Shown here: positions 16,020 through 24,097 of the stretch, piece after piece
Layout: each line of letters starts with the position of its first letter
Position numbering within the stretch: the stretch's first letter is position 1
NCBI RefSeq assembly: GCF_003731765.1
Contig: NZ_MOAL01000008.1
Coordinates: forward strand, 248,001 to 312,000
Reading direction: 5' to 3'
Origin: Pseudomonas chlororaphis
GTDB lineage: Bacteria > Pseudomonadota > Gammaproteobacteria > Pseudomonadales > Pseudomonadaceae
DNA: 64,000 bases
The notes under the pieces: model-generated
Databases searched by the model: none
What the model was told of the DNA's origin: nothing
What the model saw: the letters and a program-made list of their open reading frames with translations, nothing else
Made by a program: the position numbers and the translations under genes

Positions 16020-17264
16020 TTACTCCCGTGCCACTTGCACGTCAGCCGGTGGTAGAAAGCCCGGATGGGCCACCCGATTGCGCTGCACCACCTCACCCAC
16101 CCGGGTGGCATCGGCAAAGCGCTGATAGGCCAGGACCAGGGCCGGCATGCTCTGCTTGGGGCTGAGGCTGATCAGCCGCACCCCCGACGAAGCCACGGCA
16201 TTGAGGTGCGACTGCAATTGCTGGCGCAGGGTATTGAGCACTTGGTAATGCACCGCGTCGGCCTTGAGCGCGGCTTGCCAGATCACCTCGTTGACCCGCT
16301 CGCGCAGGGCCAGCACATCGTCGGCCACCGGCACTTGCAAACGCTGCACCGGCTGGGCCGCCTGCTGCGCCACGGACGGTGTGGTGGTCAGTTTCACCAC
16401 CGGCGTGGCCACCGGCATCGCCGCGGCCAACCGAGCCATCTGCACCAGCAGCACGTCCTGGACCAGGTTGGCCACGGCCTGGGCGGTGGCGGTGCTGTCC
16501 TTGCCGGTGGTCAGTTTCGGCACGTCGACCTGCTTGGCCGACTCCACTTGCTGGGACAAGTCGGCGAGCATTTTGCGGTAGCCGTCGCGGGCAAAATCCT
16601 CAAGCCCGCGGACGTCTTCCAGCAGCCCGTTGAACGCGGTGCTCAACTCCTTGGGCAGCGCCTTGACCGCCTTGACCAGGGCCGTGACGTCCCCATACAG
16701 CTCGATCAGCGGCTTGAACTCCTTCTGGATCACTTCGAAGACCTGGGTCAAGCCCTTGCGCAGCTCCTCGATCCCGACCCGCGCCAGTTTGATCAAGGCC
16801 ATCGCCTGCTCAAAACGCAGCACTGCCGCGCCCAGCAGGCGGTCACTGGCCACCAGCAACTGCTGCTGGGTGTTGACCGCCGCCACCGGGAACGGCAGCG
16901 GCGGTGCGGGGTAGAACTTCAGGCTGAAGGTCACCAGCCCGCCGTCCTGGCGGGTCTGGGTCATCTCGCATTCACCGACCTTGACCTGCATCCGCCCCAA
17001 CCAGGGATGAACCAGCTCACCACTGCCCTGCTCCAGCGCCTGGAGCAACTGGTCACGCTGCTCCAGGCAATTGGCACCGACCACAAAGGCCGTCAGGTCG
17101 TGGATTTTTGTCTGCTGGCCCAAGCCTTCGAAAAACGCCTGGTCGCGCTGGGGATACTCGTGCAACTGGCCTTTGCGGCCCACCGGGGTTTTCGCCGTGT
17201 CGACCCAAAAGGCCACACCGCGAAAGGACGCCGGCAACAAACGATCACGCCAGTTATCAGGCAT
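16020..17264 (-). CDS. DNA circularisation/tail protein, Mu gpN (gp43)-like
   Basis: 414-residue member of the DNA circulation family (Mu gpN), in practice a tail/hub component. The N-terminal domain WRDRLLPASFRGVAFWVDTA and EYPQRDQAFFEGLGQQTKIH is diagnostic. The central part is a long helical region and the end holds VRLISLSPKQSMPALVLAYQ. The ATG at 17264 follows GGGAGG, so the longer frame to 17297 was not used. In a headless tailocin it must act in tail assembly rather than on DNA. Confidence 0.88.
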   Translation of the reverse strand: MPDNWRDRLLPASFRGVAFWVDTAKTPVGRKGQLHEYPQRDQAFFEGLGQQTKIHDLTAFVVGANCLEQRDQLLQALEQGSGELVHPWLGRMQVKVGECEMTQTRQDGGLVTFSLKFYPAPPLPFPVAAVNTQQQLLVASDRLLGAAVLRFEQAMALIKLARVGIEELRKGLTQVFEVIQKEFKPLIELYGDVTALVKAVKALPKELSTAFNGLLEDVRGLEDFARDGYRKMLADLSQQVESAKQVDVPKLTTGKDSTATAQAVANLVQDVLLVQMARLAAAMPVATPVVKLTTTPSVAQQAAQPVQRLQVPVADDVLALRERVNEVIWQAALKADAVHYQVLNTLRQQLQSHLNAVASSGVRLISLSPKQSMPALVLAYQRFADATRVGEVVQRNRVAHPGFLPPADVQVARE

Positions 17265-18774
17265 AGGAACCTCCCAGGGAAAGTGAGCGATAACCAATGG
17301 TCGAGGCCACGCTCAGGCCGGGTTGATTGGTCTTGGCCTGTTCCACGCGCAGGCCCTGGGGAGCGTTTGTAAAACTCACCATAAGACCACCCTCAAGTTG
17401 GGTGCGGTTGTTGGCAGCGGTTTGTTGCAGCAGCGACGTGGAGTTCTGCACCAAATGGTTTTTTGTCAGAGAAGCAGCCGGCCACGGACCCGGCTCATTG
17501 CGGGCCAAGCCTTCACCCTGTGAGTCCGGGAGCTGGGTGCCCTGAATGCTGTCAGTCAACGACTGAATGCCACCGGTGATCTTGATGATGAATTTGCCAA
17601 AGCTTCCCGAAAACATCTCCCGGATCGGCGTCAGGACCTTTTCCATCCCTTCGAGCAAGGATGAAAACCACTGGAGTATTGAATCCCCTGGTACCCAGTC
17701 GAACAGCTCTTTGATCGAGTCCATGGCGACAACGGATATCGCACCGACCAGATTCCAGATGGCTAAAAACAGATCCACCATGGGTTGCCAGTTGCTGGTC
17801 AGCAGGGAAATCGGACTCCAGGCAACCATTTCCCGCAGCAGACCGAAGACCGACTGGAGCGCCCCTTTGATGGGCTCCCAATTCCTCAGCAATGCGCTAA
17901 TCCCAGTCATATTGAAGAGCAGATCCAACGCCCGATACACCGGGCCGACGCCATCAACCACGTCTTGCCAAAGGTCACCGAGGTAATCACTGACCGGCCC
18001 CCAGTTGGCAACCAACTGCCCAAGCGGGGTCCAGGAAAAAATGTCCTTGAAGACGTTGACCATCTTCATGACCGTTGGAGAGATCAACCCCCATAACTGG
18101 CTGAAGAAGCGTGAAACTGGTTGCCAATTAGCAACCACGACACCCGCCACAGCAGCAATCGCCAACGCCGCCAATCCGATAGGTGAAAGCAGGGCGGCGA
18201 ACACCATCGCCGCTGACGCGACCATCGTGAACGCCACCGCAGCCGCCGCCAGTCCCTGCACCAAAGCGGGGTTGTCGGCGACAAATTGACCAATAGACGT
18301 CAGCAGCGGTTGCAGGCCCGTCACAATGCTGTTGATGGCCGGCAACAGGGCCACCCCCAGATTGAGCGTGATGGTCTCTACTGATTTATCAAACTGCTTC
18401 AGGTTCTGCGCGGTATTGCCCAACGAACTCTCTGGAGTTGCTGCGCCGCTGGAGCGGGCAGCCGTGACGGCCTGAATATTTTCCGCCTTGATCGCGGACT
18501 GAACGCCACCGACAAAGGGGGTCATCAAGCCCTTTCCAGATAACAGCTCCGAAAAGTCCAGATCTCCGAGACCGCTTTCTTCCAAACTTTTTCTGAAGTT
18601 ACTCACCACTTGGCGAATGCCGGTGAGTTCCGGTTCAACGCTCTTGCTCGTGCTATTGACCACAGAAGGCGACACCACCTCGGCCTTGACCTGCTGTAAA
18701 GGTTCTACCGAGGCGGCCTGCCCTGTCTGCTTGGGCTGCCGACTCTTGGTCGTCTTTCTTTTCCGATTCGCCAT
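17257..18774 (-). CDS. Tail tape measure protein of Mu-like tailocin
   Basis: 505-residue tape measure. A basic start (MANRKRKTTKSRQPKQ) leads to helical segments, a hydrophobic stretch near residues 165-215, and at least four degenerate repeats of the type NWQPVSRFFSQLWGLI / NWGPVSDYLGDLW / NWEPIKGALQSVF / NWQPMVDLFLAIW, a pattern known from TMP families. Length predicts tail length (about 0.15 nm per residue), so roughly 75 nm, shorter than for the P2-like tail. Start overlaps the E' stop as TGATG. Confidence 0.85.
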   Translation of the reverse strand: MANRKRKTTKSRQPKQTGQAASVEPLQQVKAEVVSPSVVNSTSKSVEPELTGIRQVVSNFRKSLEESGLGDLDFSELLSGKGLMTPFVGGVQSAIKAENIQAVTAARSSGAATPESSLGNTAQNLKQFDKSVETITLNLGVALLPAINSIVTGLQPLLTSIGQFVADNPALVQGLAAAAVAFTMVASAAMVFAALLSPIGLAALAIAAVAGVVVANWQPVSRFFSQLWGLISPTVMKMVNVFKDIFSWTPLGQLVANWGPVSDYLGDLWQDVVDGVGPVYRALDLLFNMTGISALLRNWEPIKGALQSVFGLLREMVAWSPISLLTSNWQPMVDLFLAIWNLVGAISVVAMDSIKELFDWVPGDSILQWFSSLLEGMEKVLTPIREMFSGSFGKFIIKITGGIQSLTDSIQGTQLPDSQGEGLARNEPGPWPAASLTKNHLVQNSTSLLQQTAANNRTQLEGGLMVSFTNAPQGLRVEQAKTNQPGLSVASTIGYRSLSLGGSYA

Positions 18775-18938
18775 CACTGCACCTGCTGCATCGCATTGAT
18801 CCGTTGCGCGTGCTCCAGGGATTCCCGGAGCACATCCAGTGGCCTGGCCATCATCTGTTCGGGGTCAACCTTCCAGAACCAGGCCAGGTCATAGGCGACA
18901 GCGATCAGGTCGGCGATGGCTGCGATGCCGCACTCATG
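18774..18938 (-). CDS. Frameshift-encoded C-terminal extension of tail assembly chaperone (gp41')
   Basis: 54 codons plus stop reached by a -1 shift from the gene at 18905-19201, starting at HECGIAA. It contains LAWFWKVDPEQMMARPLDVL, in the position and style of the E' domain of tail assembly chaperones that contacts tube and tape measure. No independent ribosome site is visible at the frame junction, so a fused product of 142 residues is the likely protein. Confidence 0.7.
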   Translation of the reverse strand, partial: HECGIAAIADLIAVAYDLAWFWKVDPEQMMARPLDVLRESLEHAQRINAMQQVQ

Positions 18939-19201
18939 AAAAAACTCGCCACCGCCCAGCTCAGGGCGTTGAGGTCGGCCAGGTCCAGTTGGTTGACCGA
19001 AGACGGTGGAATGCCGGCGCACACCGCGATGTATTTGGCGGCGATGTCCATGTCCAGGCTGACTTCTTCGCTCTTGTCGATCTTGTACGGCAGCGCCTTG
19101 ATCGCGCGCACTTCCTGCACCGTAGGGCGGCGCAGGGCGAGTTCGCTCAAGGGCTCGCCGTGGGCGTCGATGGGCACGTGCAGCTTCACGATGTTGCTCA
19201 T
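18905..19201 (-). CDS. Tail assembly chaperone of Mu-like tailocin (gp41/gpE-like)
   Basis: 98-residue protein (MSNIVKLHVPIDAHGEPLSE; LALRRPTVQEVRAIKALPY) of the phage tail assembly chaperone type, coating the tape measure before tube polymerisation. The unshifted product ends ASFFMSAASQPSPT; ribosomes that slip at 18938-18944 make a longer form. ATGA overlap with the tube gene. Confidence 0.85.
   Translation of the reverse strand: MSNIVKLHVPIDAHGEPLSELALRRPTVQEVRAIKALPYKIDKSEEVSLDMDIAAKYIAVCAGIPPSSVNQLDLADLNALSWAVASFFMSAASQPSPT
18938..18944 (-). promoter_or_regulatory. Programmed -1 ribosomal frameshift site T TTT TTC
   Basis: Zero-frame codons AGT TTT TTC give the canonical heptamer X XXY YYZ (T TTT TTC). 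After slipping one base back the next codon is CAT and the E' frame continues to 18774. Such shifts between E and E' are conserved in long-tailed phages. Confidence 0.75.
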
Positions 19202-19545
19202 TGCCAGGTCCCCTTCTGCCCTTCGAAATTCAGTTCGATGGTGGCGTCATCGCCCTTGGCCACCGGCTCGTCCACCAGGTAGGCGCCGGCCAGCACATAG
19301 ACTTTGCCGTTGGCGAATTCGCAGGTGACGGTCATGTCGGAACCGGCGATCAGCTGTTTGAGTGGAAAGTCCGGGGTGTGCAACGCCGTGACCTTGAAGG
19401 ACGGGGTGAGGTCGGTTTCCTTGTAGAAACCCGGAACCACGGTTTCCCGTTTGACGGCCATCAGCGGAGCCTCGCAGCCGCCGTTGATGGTCAGTTGAGC
19501 GCCGTCCACTTTGACGTAGCAGGTGCCCGCAATCAGTTGACCCAT
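19198..19545 (-). CDS. Tail tube protein, Mu gpM-like
   Basis: 115-residue tail tube subunit of the Mu gpM family. It starts MGQLIAGTCYVKVDGAQLTI and contains NGGCEAPLMAVKRETVVPGF and TVTCEFANGKVYVLAGAYLV. Hexamers stack to form the inner tube of the contractile tail. Separated from the sheath gene by an intrinsic terminator, which would favour different sheath and tube transcript levels. Confidence 0.92.
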   Translation of the reverse strand: MGQLIAGTCYVKVDGAQLTINGGCEAPLMAVKRETVVPGFYKETDLTPSFKVTALHTPDFPLKQLIAGSDMTVTCEFANGKVYVLAGAYLVDEPVAKGDDATIELNFEGQKGTWQ

Positions 19546-19555
19546 GATGTTTCTC

Positions 19556-19586
19556 CCAAAAAATAAGCCCGCTCAAGGCGGGCTGA
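19556..19586 (-). terminator. Intrinsic terminator between sheath and tube genes
   Basis: Stem AGCCCGC/GCGGGCT (19566-19572 with 19578-19584, 5-nt loop) followed on the minus strand by TATTTTTT. It lies inside the Mu-like structural operon, just before the tube ribosome site. Confidence 0.8.
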
Positions 19587-19609
19587 AAAGACGCAGTGCG
19601 GTCGGCGGT

Positions 19610-21106
19610 TCAGGCCGCAGCGTCGTACTGCAGACGGAACTGGTTGAGCAGCGCGAAGACCCGCAGGCCATTGATGTAGTCCGGCGGGAACAGCACGTTG
19701 ACTCGGCTCGGGTCCTGCACGTCGCGCTCGACGATCAGGTGCTCGGCGAACAGCTCGGCGTTCTCCACGTGGCCTTCCAGTTCCAGCTTGGCGTACTGGG
19801 CGATCAGTTCACCGCGAATGGTGCTCGGGGTGACGATGGGCTGGCCGGCGCCGAAACGGGTGCCGTCGGCAGCCAACTTGTGGCGCCCGTACTTGCTGGT
19901 GATCACGCTTTGCAGGCGGCGCACGATAAACGCCGACTGGTGCATGGTTTCGCTGTCCAGGTAGGAGTTGTCGGCCTGGCCGTAGGCGTTCTTCTGGTAG
20001 GTGGTGATCGAACGCTGGATGCGCACGTAACCGCCTTCGTAATAGGCCGTAGCGATGCCGTAGTTGAGCAGCGACTGGCGCTCGGTCAGGGTGAAACGCT
20101 CGCTGGCGGGGGCCGGATCGACACCGGGCAGGCTGCCGCTTTGGGTCGGACGGCTGGCGTCTGCGGAAATAAACACCGCGGTGCGCGCCGCCAAGGCTGC
20201 CGCCTGGACCCACACCGGTTGCGGAACGCCGATTTCCAGGGCCTGGAGGGTGACGTGCTGGTCGTTGCGTGCCTGGCCAGCAGTCACCAGGGTGCCGACG
20301 GTGCCGCGCTTGGCGCTGTAGACGTGGCCGAACAGTTGCTTGGCCCAGGACCAGCGGCCGGTGCTGTCGTCCATCGCACCTTGCCAGGCGTTCAGGCTGG
20401 CGGTGTCGGTCCAGGGCATGCAGATGAACTCGAAGGGCTCGTCACCCAGGGCCGCCAGGGCCGCGACCTGGTCCGGCACACCGGTGCCACCGGCCATCTT
20501 GCCGACCACCAGGGTCAGGCCGGCCGGCGTCTCTTCGCCATTGCTCTTGCCCAGGCGATTGAACTGCAGGCTGATGTCGTTACCGCTGTCGCCGGTCCAT
20601 TTGGCGCTCAGGGTCACTGTGGCATCCACGACAGCCGCGGTCACCGGCAGATCCACGGCCGCATTGATTTTCAGGGCCAGGGCGCTGGCGGCCTGGGCGG
20701 CGGTGGCGCCACTGACGATGGACGCCTGCACCCGCACGCCACCGACGTACAGATTGAGCAGGCCGCTTTCGCTGGCGGCGCCGGTGATCTTCACCTCGGC
20801 CTTGGCCACGCTGCCTTCAGTGCTGTGCAGCGGCAGGCACCAGATCTCGCCCACCGGGTCGGTCTTGCGCCAGGTTTCGTACATCGAGGCAAGCATCGAA
20901 CCCTGCCCACCGATGCTCTTGGCCAGGGCCACGCTGGACACCAGCACCAGCTTGCCGAGGTCGTCACCGGCTTGATTGTCATTGACCTGGGCGACCAGCA
21001 AGCGGCGCATGGCCGACGAGGCGCTATTGGCTGCCGAGTTGTCCATCTCGGCGTAGAACAGCGGTACACGGATGTCCGCCGGGATATTGCTGAAACCGAT
21101 CGCCAT
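19610..21106 (-). CDS. Tail sheath protein of Mu-like tailocin (gpL-like)
   Basis: 498-residue contractile sheath of the Mu gpL family. It begins MAIGFSNIPADIRVPLFYAE and has VNDNQAGDDLGKLVLVSSVA, the MPWTDTASLNAWQGAMDD segment and the C-terminal GHVENAELFAEHLIVERDVQ with DPSRVNVLFPPDYINGLRVF, typical of sheath C-terminal domains. The ATG at 21106 overlaps the stop of the gp38-like gene by one base (TAATG), so a longer upstream frame was rejected. Confidence 0.93.
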   Translation of the reverse strand: MAIGFSNIPADIRVPLFYAEMDNSAANSASSAMRRLLVAQVNDNQAGDDLGKLVLVSSVALAKSIGGQGSMLASMYETWRKTDPVGEIWCLPLHSTEGSVAKAEVKITGAASESGLLNLYVGGVRVQASIVSGATAAQAASALALKINAAVDLPVTAAVVDATVTLSAKWTGDSGNDISLQFNRLGKSNGEETPAGLTLVVGKMAGGTGVPDQVAALAALGDEPFEFICMPWTDTASLNAWQGAMDDSTGRWSWAKQLFGHVYSAKRGTVGTLVTAGQARNDQHVTLQALEIGVPQPVWVQAAALAARTAVFISADASRPTQSGSLPGVDPAPASERFTLTERQSLLNYGIATAYYEGGYVRIQRSITTYQKNAYGQADNSYLDSETMHQSAFIVRRLQSVITSKYGRHKLAADGTRFGAGQPIVTPSTIRGELIAQYAKLELEGHVENAELFAEHLIVERDVQDPSRVNVLFPPDYINGLRVFALLNQFRLQYDAAA

Positions 21107-21288
21107 TATTTGGCTCCTTGAGATTTCGCCGTCTTCACGGCTTTGGTGGTGATATCGCCATCGGCCAGACGTCGGCGCCACCAGGCGCTGTCCGACACTT
21201 CACGGCCCGAGGCCGGCAGCAGGTCGCCGGCCTCCGGGTCCGGTACGGCACGGCCGGCGACCGGCAGCACAGTGATGCGTTTGCTCAT
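21106..21288 (-). CDS. DUF2635 protein (Mu gp38-like)
   Basis: 60-residue protein of the DUF2635/Mu gp38 type: short, basic, beginning MSKRITVLPVAGRAVPDPEA with the VPDPxxGxxLPxxGxxV pattern, then DSAWWRRRLADGDI. Always found between gp37-like and sheath genes in Mu-type tails; exact role unknown. Coupled to both neighbours by 1- and 4-base overlaps. Confidence 0.85.
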   Translation of the reverse strand: MSKRITVLPVAGRAVPDPEAGDLLPASGREVSDSAWWRRRLADGDITTKAVKTAKSQGAK

Positions 21289-21869
21289 TGCGTTAGCTCT
21301 CCTGAAAAACTCAGTTCCAGGCGCCCGTCAGGCCCTGGACGTTTCAAGTTGGGGTCGGCCGGGTCGATGGCATCGACCCGCACCGTGACCCCGGTAAAAG
21401 ACGGCAAGCCGTCCAGTTCGCGCTCGTGCCAGGTTTCCGCCGGTTGGCTGGACAGGTTGCGTCCCAGTTGGAACTCGGCGAAAAAAACCAGGCGATACAG
21501 CAAGCGGGTGGCGTTGAGGGACACCCGCTCACCGCCGTCGTATTCGATGGGGTTGTACTCGGCACTCGGCTTGAGGCCAACCAGGGCCCGCCAGAGCTCG
21601 GCGCGCAGCTCATGGAGCTGGTCCAGGGCCTGCTGCGGGTTGCCGGCGTCCAGCAGCAGGAGCACTTCGAAGCGGTCACGGATGCTCTGGCGATGGGCGT
21701 TTTGGGCACTGTTGGCAGTGGCCAGGTCGTTGCTCGGGGCGATGTACGCCGCCGGTACCGGTTGCGTGGTGTGACTGGTCAGACTGTCGAGGTCGACGCC
21801 GGCCAGGATGCGCCCAGCGAGGCTGGGGCAGTGATTTTGCAGCTGATCGAAAACAGCGCTGAGTTTCAT
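21285..21869 (-). CDS. Mu gp37-like tail protein, first gene of Mu-like tailocin
   Basis: 194-residue protein of the phage gp37 type (MKLSAVFDQLQNHCPSLAGR; FEVLLLLDAGNPQQALDQLH; LYRLVFFAEFQLGRNL). In Mu this gene opens the tail block, which fits its position directly after the last P2-like gene (gpD, ends 21957). The start at 21869 has AGGAG upstream; the longer frame to 21899 was rejected. No promoter or terminator is evident in the 87 bases separating the two tail modules, so both are probably co-transcribed. Confidence 0.78.
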   Translation of the reverse strand: MKLSAVFDQLQNHCPSLAGRILAGVDLDSLTSHTTQPVPAAYIAPSNDLATANSAQNAHRQSIRDRFEVLLLLDAGNPQQALDQLHELRAELWRALVGLKPSAEYNPIEYDGGERVSLNATRLLYRLVFFAEFQLGRNLSSQPAETWHERELDGLPSFTGVTVRVDAIDPADPNLKRPGPDGRLELSFSGELTQ

Positions 21870-21956
21870 CGAGAGACTCCTGCGGGTTGGCCGCATCACA
21901 AGGGGGAATAAAGCGCGGGCTCAGGGCCAAGCCGAATAAGCGCCCGACAAGCAGGC

Positions 21957-23000
21957 TTACCGCGGCACCACTTTGAGCGGCTTGCTGGCGGGCTTTTTCT
22001 TGCCCGCGGCCTTGGCCTTGCCTTGCTTGCCGGCGTTGCACTCGACCGTGGTGCTCCACCCGGACAGGTTGAACAACTGCTCGACCGAGTCCAGCAGGTA
22101 CTGGCCATCGAGGCCATCCTTGAAGCCCTGGGCGTTGATCATGCGTTCCGCAAACAGGTCGGTACGCCCGGGCATGTCCAGGCGCAGGCTGGCGGTGCTG
22201 CGGTTGAAAGCCGCCAGGCGCGCACTGGCCGCCTGCTCGGCGGCGGCCTTGTTCGGGTAGAGGTGCCGATCGGTATGCACGGACGGCACACCGGCGGGCG
22301 ACTGGCCGTTACGCAGATCGACGACCTTGAGTTCTCCGGTCTTTTTGTCCTGGTGCTTGGTCTGCACCGCCTTTTGCGTGCTGCCGTCGCTCAGGCGGAA
22401 TTGATAGCGGTTCACGTCGCGGCGGGTGACCGTGACCACCCCCAACGCCTTGCCGCTGGCACTCAACCCGGCCTGGCGGGGCAACACCAGCAACTTGCCT
22501 TCAGCCACCTTGGCGGTACAGTCGTATTGCCGGGCCAGGCGGGTGATGAAGTTGAAGTCGGACTCATTGAGCTGATCGACCCGCGGCACCTTGGTGGCGA
22601 CCGGGCACAAGGGCGTCCAGCCGTTGCGAACCGCCAGGTCATGGACAATCTGCTGCAACGGGACGTTTTCCCAACTGCCACTGCGGGTGGTCTTGCCACT
22701 GCCGCGCATGTCGCTGGCCTTGCCGCGGATCTCGATAGAGTCCGGCGGCCCCGTCACCACCACCTCATCCACCGTGTAGCGCCCGAGGCGGGTCAGCGGC
22801 AGGCCGGCGTAGCCCATGAACACCTCAATGATGGCGCCACGCTTAGGCAACGCCACGGCGCCGTCGCGGTCATCGATACGCAGCTCGAATTCGTCCGATT
22901 CCATCCCGGGTTTGTCCGTCGTGCGCAGCGTCAGCAGCCGGTCGTTGATCAGGGCGGTGATGTCCCGGCCGTCGGCAACGATTCGAAACTCTGGGGTCAT
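21957..23000 (-). CDS. Baseplate hub gpD (late control D-like) of P2-like tailocin
   Basis: 347-residue P2 gpD-family hub protein. It begins MTPEFRIVADGRDITALIND and contains RLGRYTVDEVVVTGPPDSIE, the LNESDFNFITRLARQYDCTA motif of the gpD/VgrG-like hub, and a lysine-rich end (GKAKAAGKKKPASKP). It caps the tube and holds the spike. The ATG at 23000 has GGAG nine bases away and was chosen over a codon at 23030. It closes the P2-like block. Confidence 0.92.
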   Translation of the reverse strand: MTPEFRIVADGRDITALINDRLLTLRTTDKPGMESDEFELRIDDRDGAVALPKRGAIIEVFMGYAGLPLTRLGRYTVDEVVVTGPPDSIEIRGKASDMRGSGKTTRSGSWENVPLQQIVHDLAVRNGWTPLCPVATKVPRVDQLNESDFNFITRLARQYDCTAKVAEGKLLVLPRQAGLSASGKALGVVTVTRRDVNRYQFRLSDGSTQKAVQTKHQDKKTGELKVVDLRNGQSPAGVPSVHTDRHLYPNKAAAEQAASARLAAFNRSTASLRLDMPGRTDLFAERMINAQGFKDGLDGQYLLDSVEQLFNLSGWSTTVECNAGKQGKAKAAGKKKPASKPLKVVPR

Positions 23001-23014
23001 GGCCCACGCTCCAG

Positions 23015-23045
23015 AAAATGAAAACCCCACACGCGGTGGGGTCTG
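23015..23045 (-). terminator. Intrinsic terminator between gpX and gpD genes
   Basis: Stem ACCCCAC/GTGGGGT (23024-23030 with 23036-23042) followed on the minus strand by TTTTCATTTT. It lies within the tailocin operon and just upstream of the gpD start. Confidence 0.75.
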
Positions 23046-23061
23046 TGGGTGGGGCTGGCAA

Positions 23062-23268
23062 TCAGTCCCACAGTTGAACCAGGGCCTCTGTCTGGATCGG
23101 CAGGACGGGCAGCATGATCAATACCCCGGCCCGAAACGGCTGTGCTTCGTCGGCCAAGCCCTGGTTGGCATCCAACACCGCCTCGACACTGCCATTGAGG
23201 TGCCCGTAGTACTGCTGGCACAGCGTATCGAGCAGGTCCCCGTCAGACGTTCTGCAGGTCGTCGCCAT
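23062..23268 (-). CDS. Tail protein X (gpX) of P2-like tailocin
   Basis: 68-residue LysM-like tail protein of the P2 gpX family (MATTCRTSDGDLLDTLCQQY; LDANQGLADEAQPFRAGVLI; LPVLPIQ). It sits between gpU and gpD as in P2 and R2 pyocin. Overlaps gpU by 26 bases. Confidence 0.92.
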   Translation of the reverse strand: MATTCRTSDGDLLDTLCQQYYGHLNGSVEAVLDANQGLADEAQPFRAGVLIMLPVLPIQTEALVQLWD

Positions 23269-24088
23269 AACTTACAAACTCCAGTGAAAAGCCTTGTTTA
23301 CGGGGAATGCCACCGGCCAGCAGGTGACTCTGATCTTCGTCGATGCGGGTCAGGCACCAGGTGCCCAACACTTCGCCGTAGCCAGTGGTCAAGCTCAACG
23401 GCAGCAAGCGACTCCCAATGCTGCGCAGCGCCTGCAACTGCCCGAGCCCGCCCTTGAACCCCGGAAAGATCGCGCCCTTGAGGGTGATGCTCTCAGTACC
23501 CTGGCCGACCGCCTGCTGGGCGACACTGCGGCTCAGACGCTCCTGGCCAGACCAGCGAAACCCGGTCTGGCGGTGCAGCTCGTCAAAGGCCGCGGTGTCG
23601 ACGTTGAAGTAGTAAGGCTGAGAAACGCCCCCCAGCGGCTGCAGGATCAGCAAGTGTGGAAAGGGCTTCACCGCCTCGGCCGCCGGAGTGCTCGGCTCGG
23701 CAAACGCCTCACTCGGGAAAATATTGCCCAGGGCCGGGCTGATCTGCCCACCGATCCGGTTGATCGCTGCGCCCGCCTTGGCGGTCTGCTCCTGCAGGGC
23801 ACCAAGGCGCTGCTGGATCTGTGCGGCGGCGGTCACGACCTGGCTGTACTTGGCCGCCACCTCACCGACCACGGACTGTGCGGCGCTGATGCTGCGCATC
23901 GTGCGCTGCAACTTGGCGCCCAACACAGGCCCGACGAAGGGCATGTTCTCCAGCTCCGAGGCAGCGCCAGCGATGTCGCTGATGGCGCCATTCATCGGCC
24001 CCAGCATCTCATCCGCACTGCGCCGCCCCGCTTCTGCCGCCGCCACCAGGGACTCAAGCCCCGAGTGCAACTGTTCCATATAGGCCAT
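23243..24088 (-). CDS. Tail protein gpU of P2-like tailocin, extended
   Basis: 281-residue protein. The C-terminal half (about 150-281: LLILQPLGGVSQPYYFNVDT, LTTGYGEVLGTWCLTRIDED, LLAGGIPRKQGFSLEFVSYG) is a P2 gpU domain, the tail terminator. The N-terminal 140 residues form an Ala-rich coiled coil absent from short P2 gpU, as in the longer R-pyocin homologue. Lies between tape measure and gpX. Confidence 0.88.
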   Translation of the reverse strand: MAYMEQLHSGLESLVAAAEAGRRSADEMLGPMNGAISDIAGAASELENMPFVGPVLGAKLQRTMRSISAAQSVVGEVAAKYSQVVTAAAQIQQRLGALQEQTAKAGAAINRIGGQISPALGNIFPSEAFAEPSTPAAEAVKPFPHLLILQPLGGVSQPYYFNVDTAAFDELHRQTGFRWSGQERLSRSVAQQAVGQGTESITLKGAIFPGFKGGLGQLQALRSIGSRLLPLSLTTGYGEVLGTWCLTRIDEDQSHLLAGGIPRKQGFSLEFVSYGDDLQNV

Positions 24089-24097
24089 GCCACCTCC

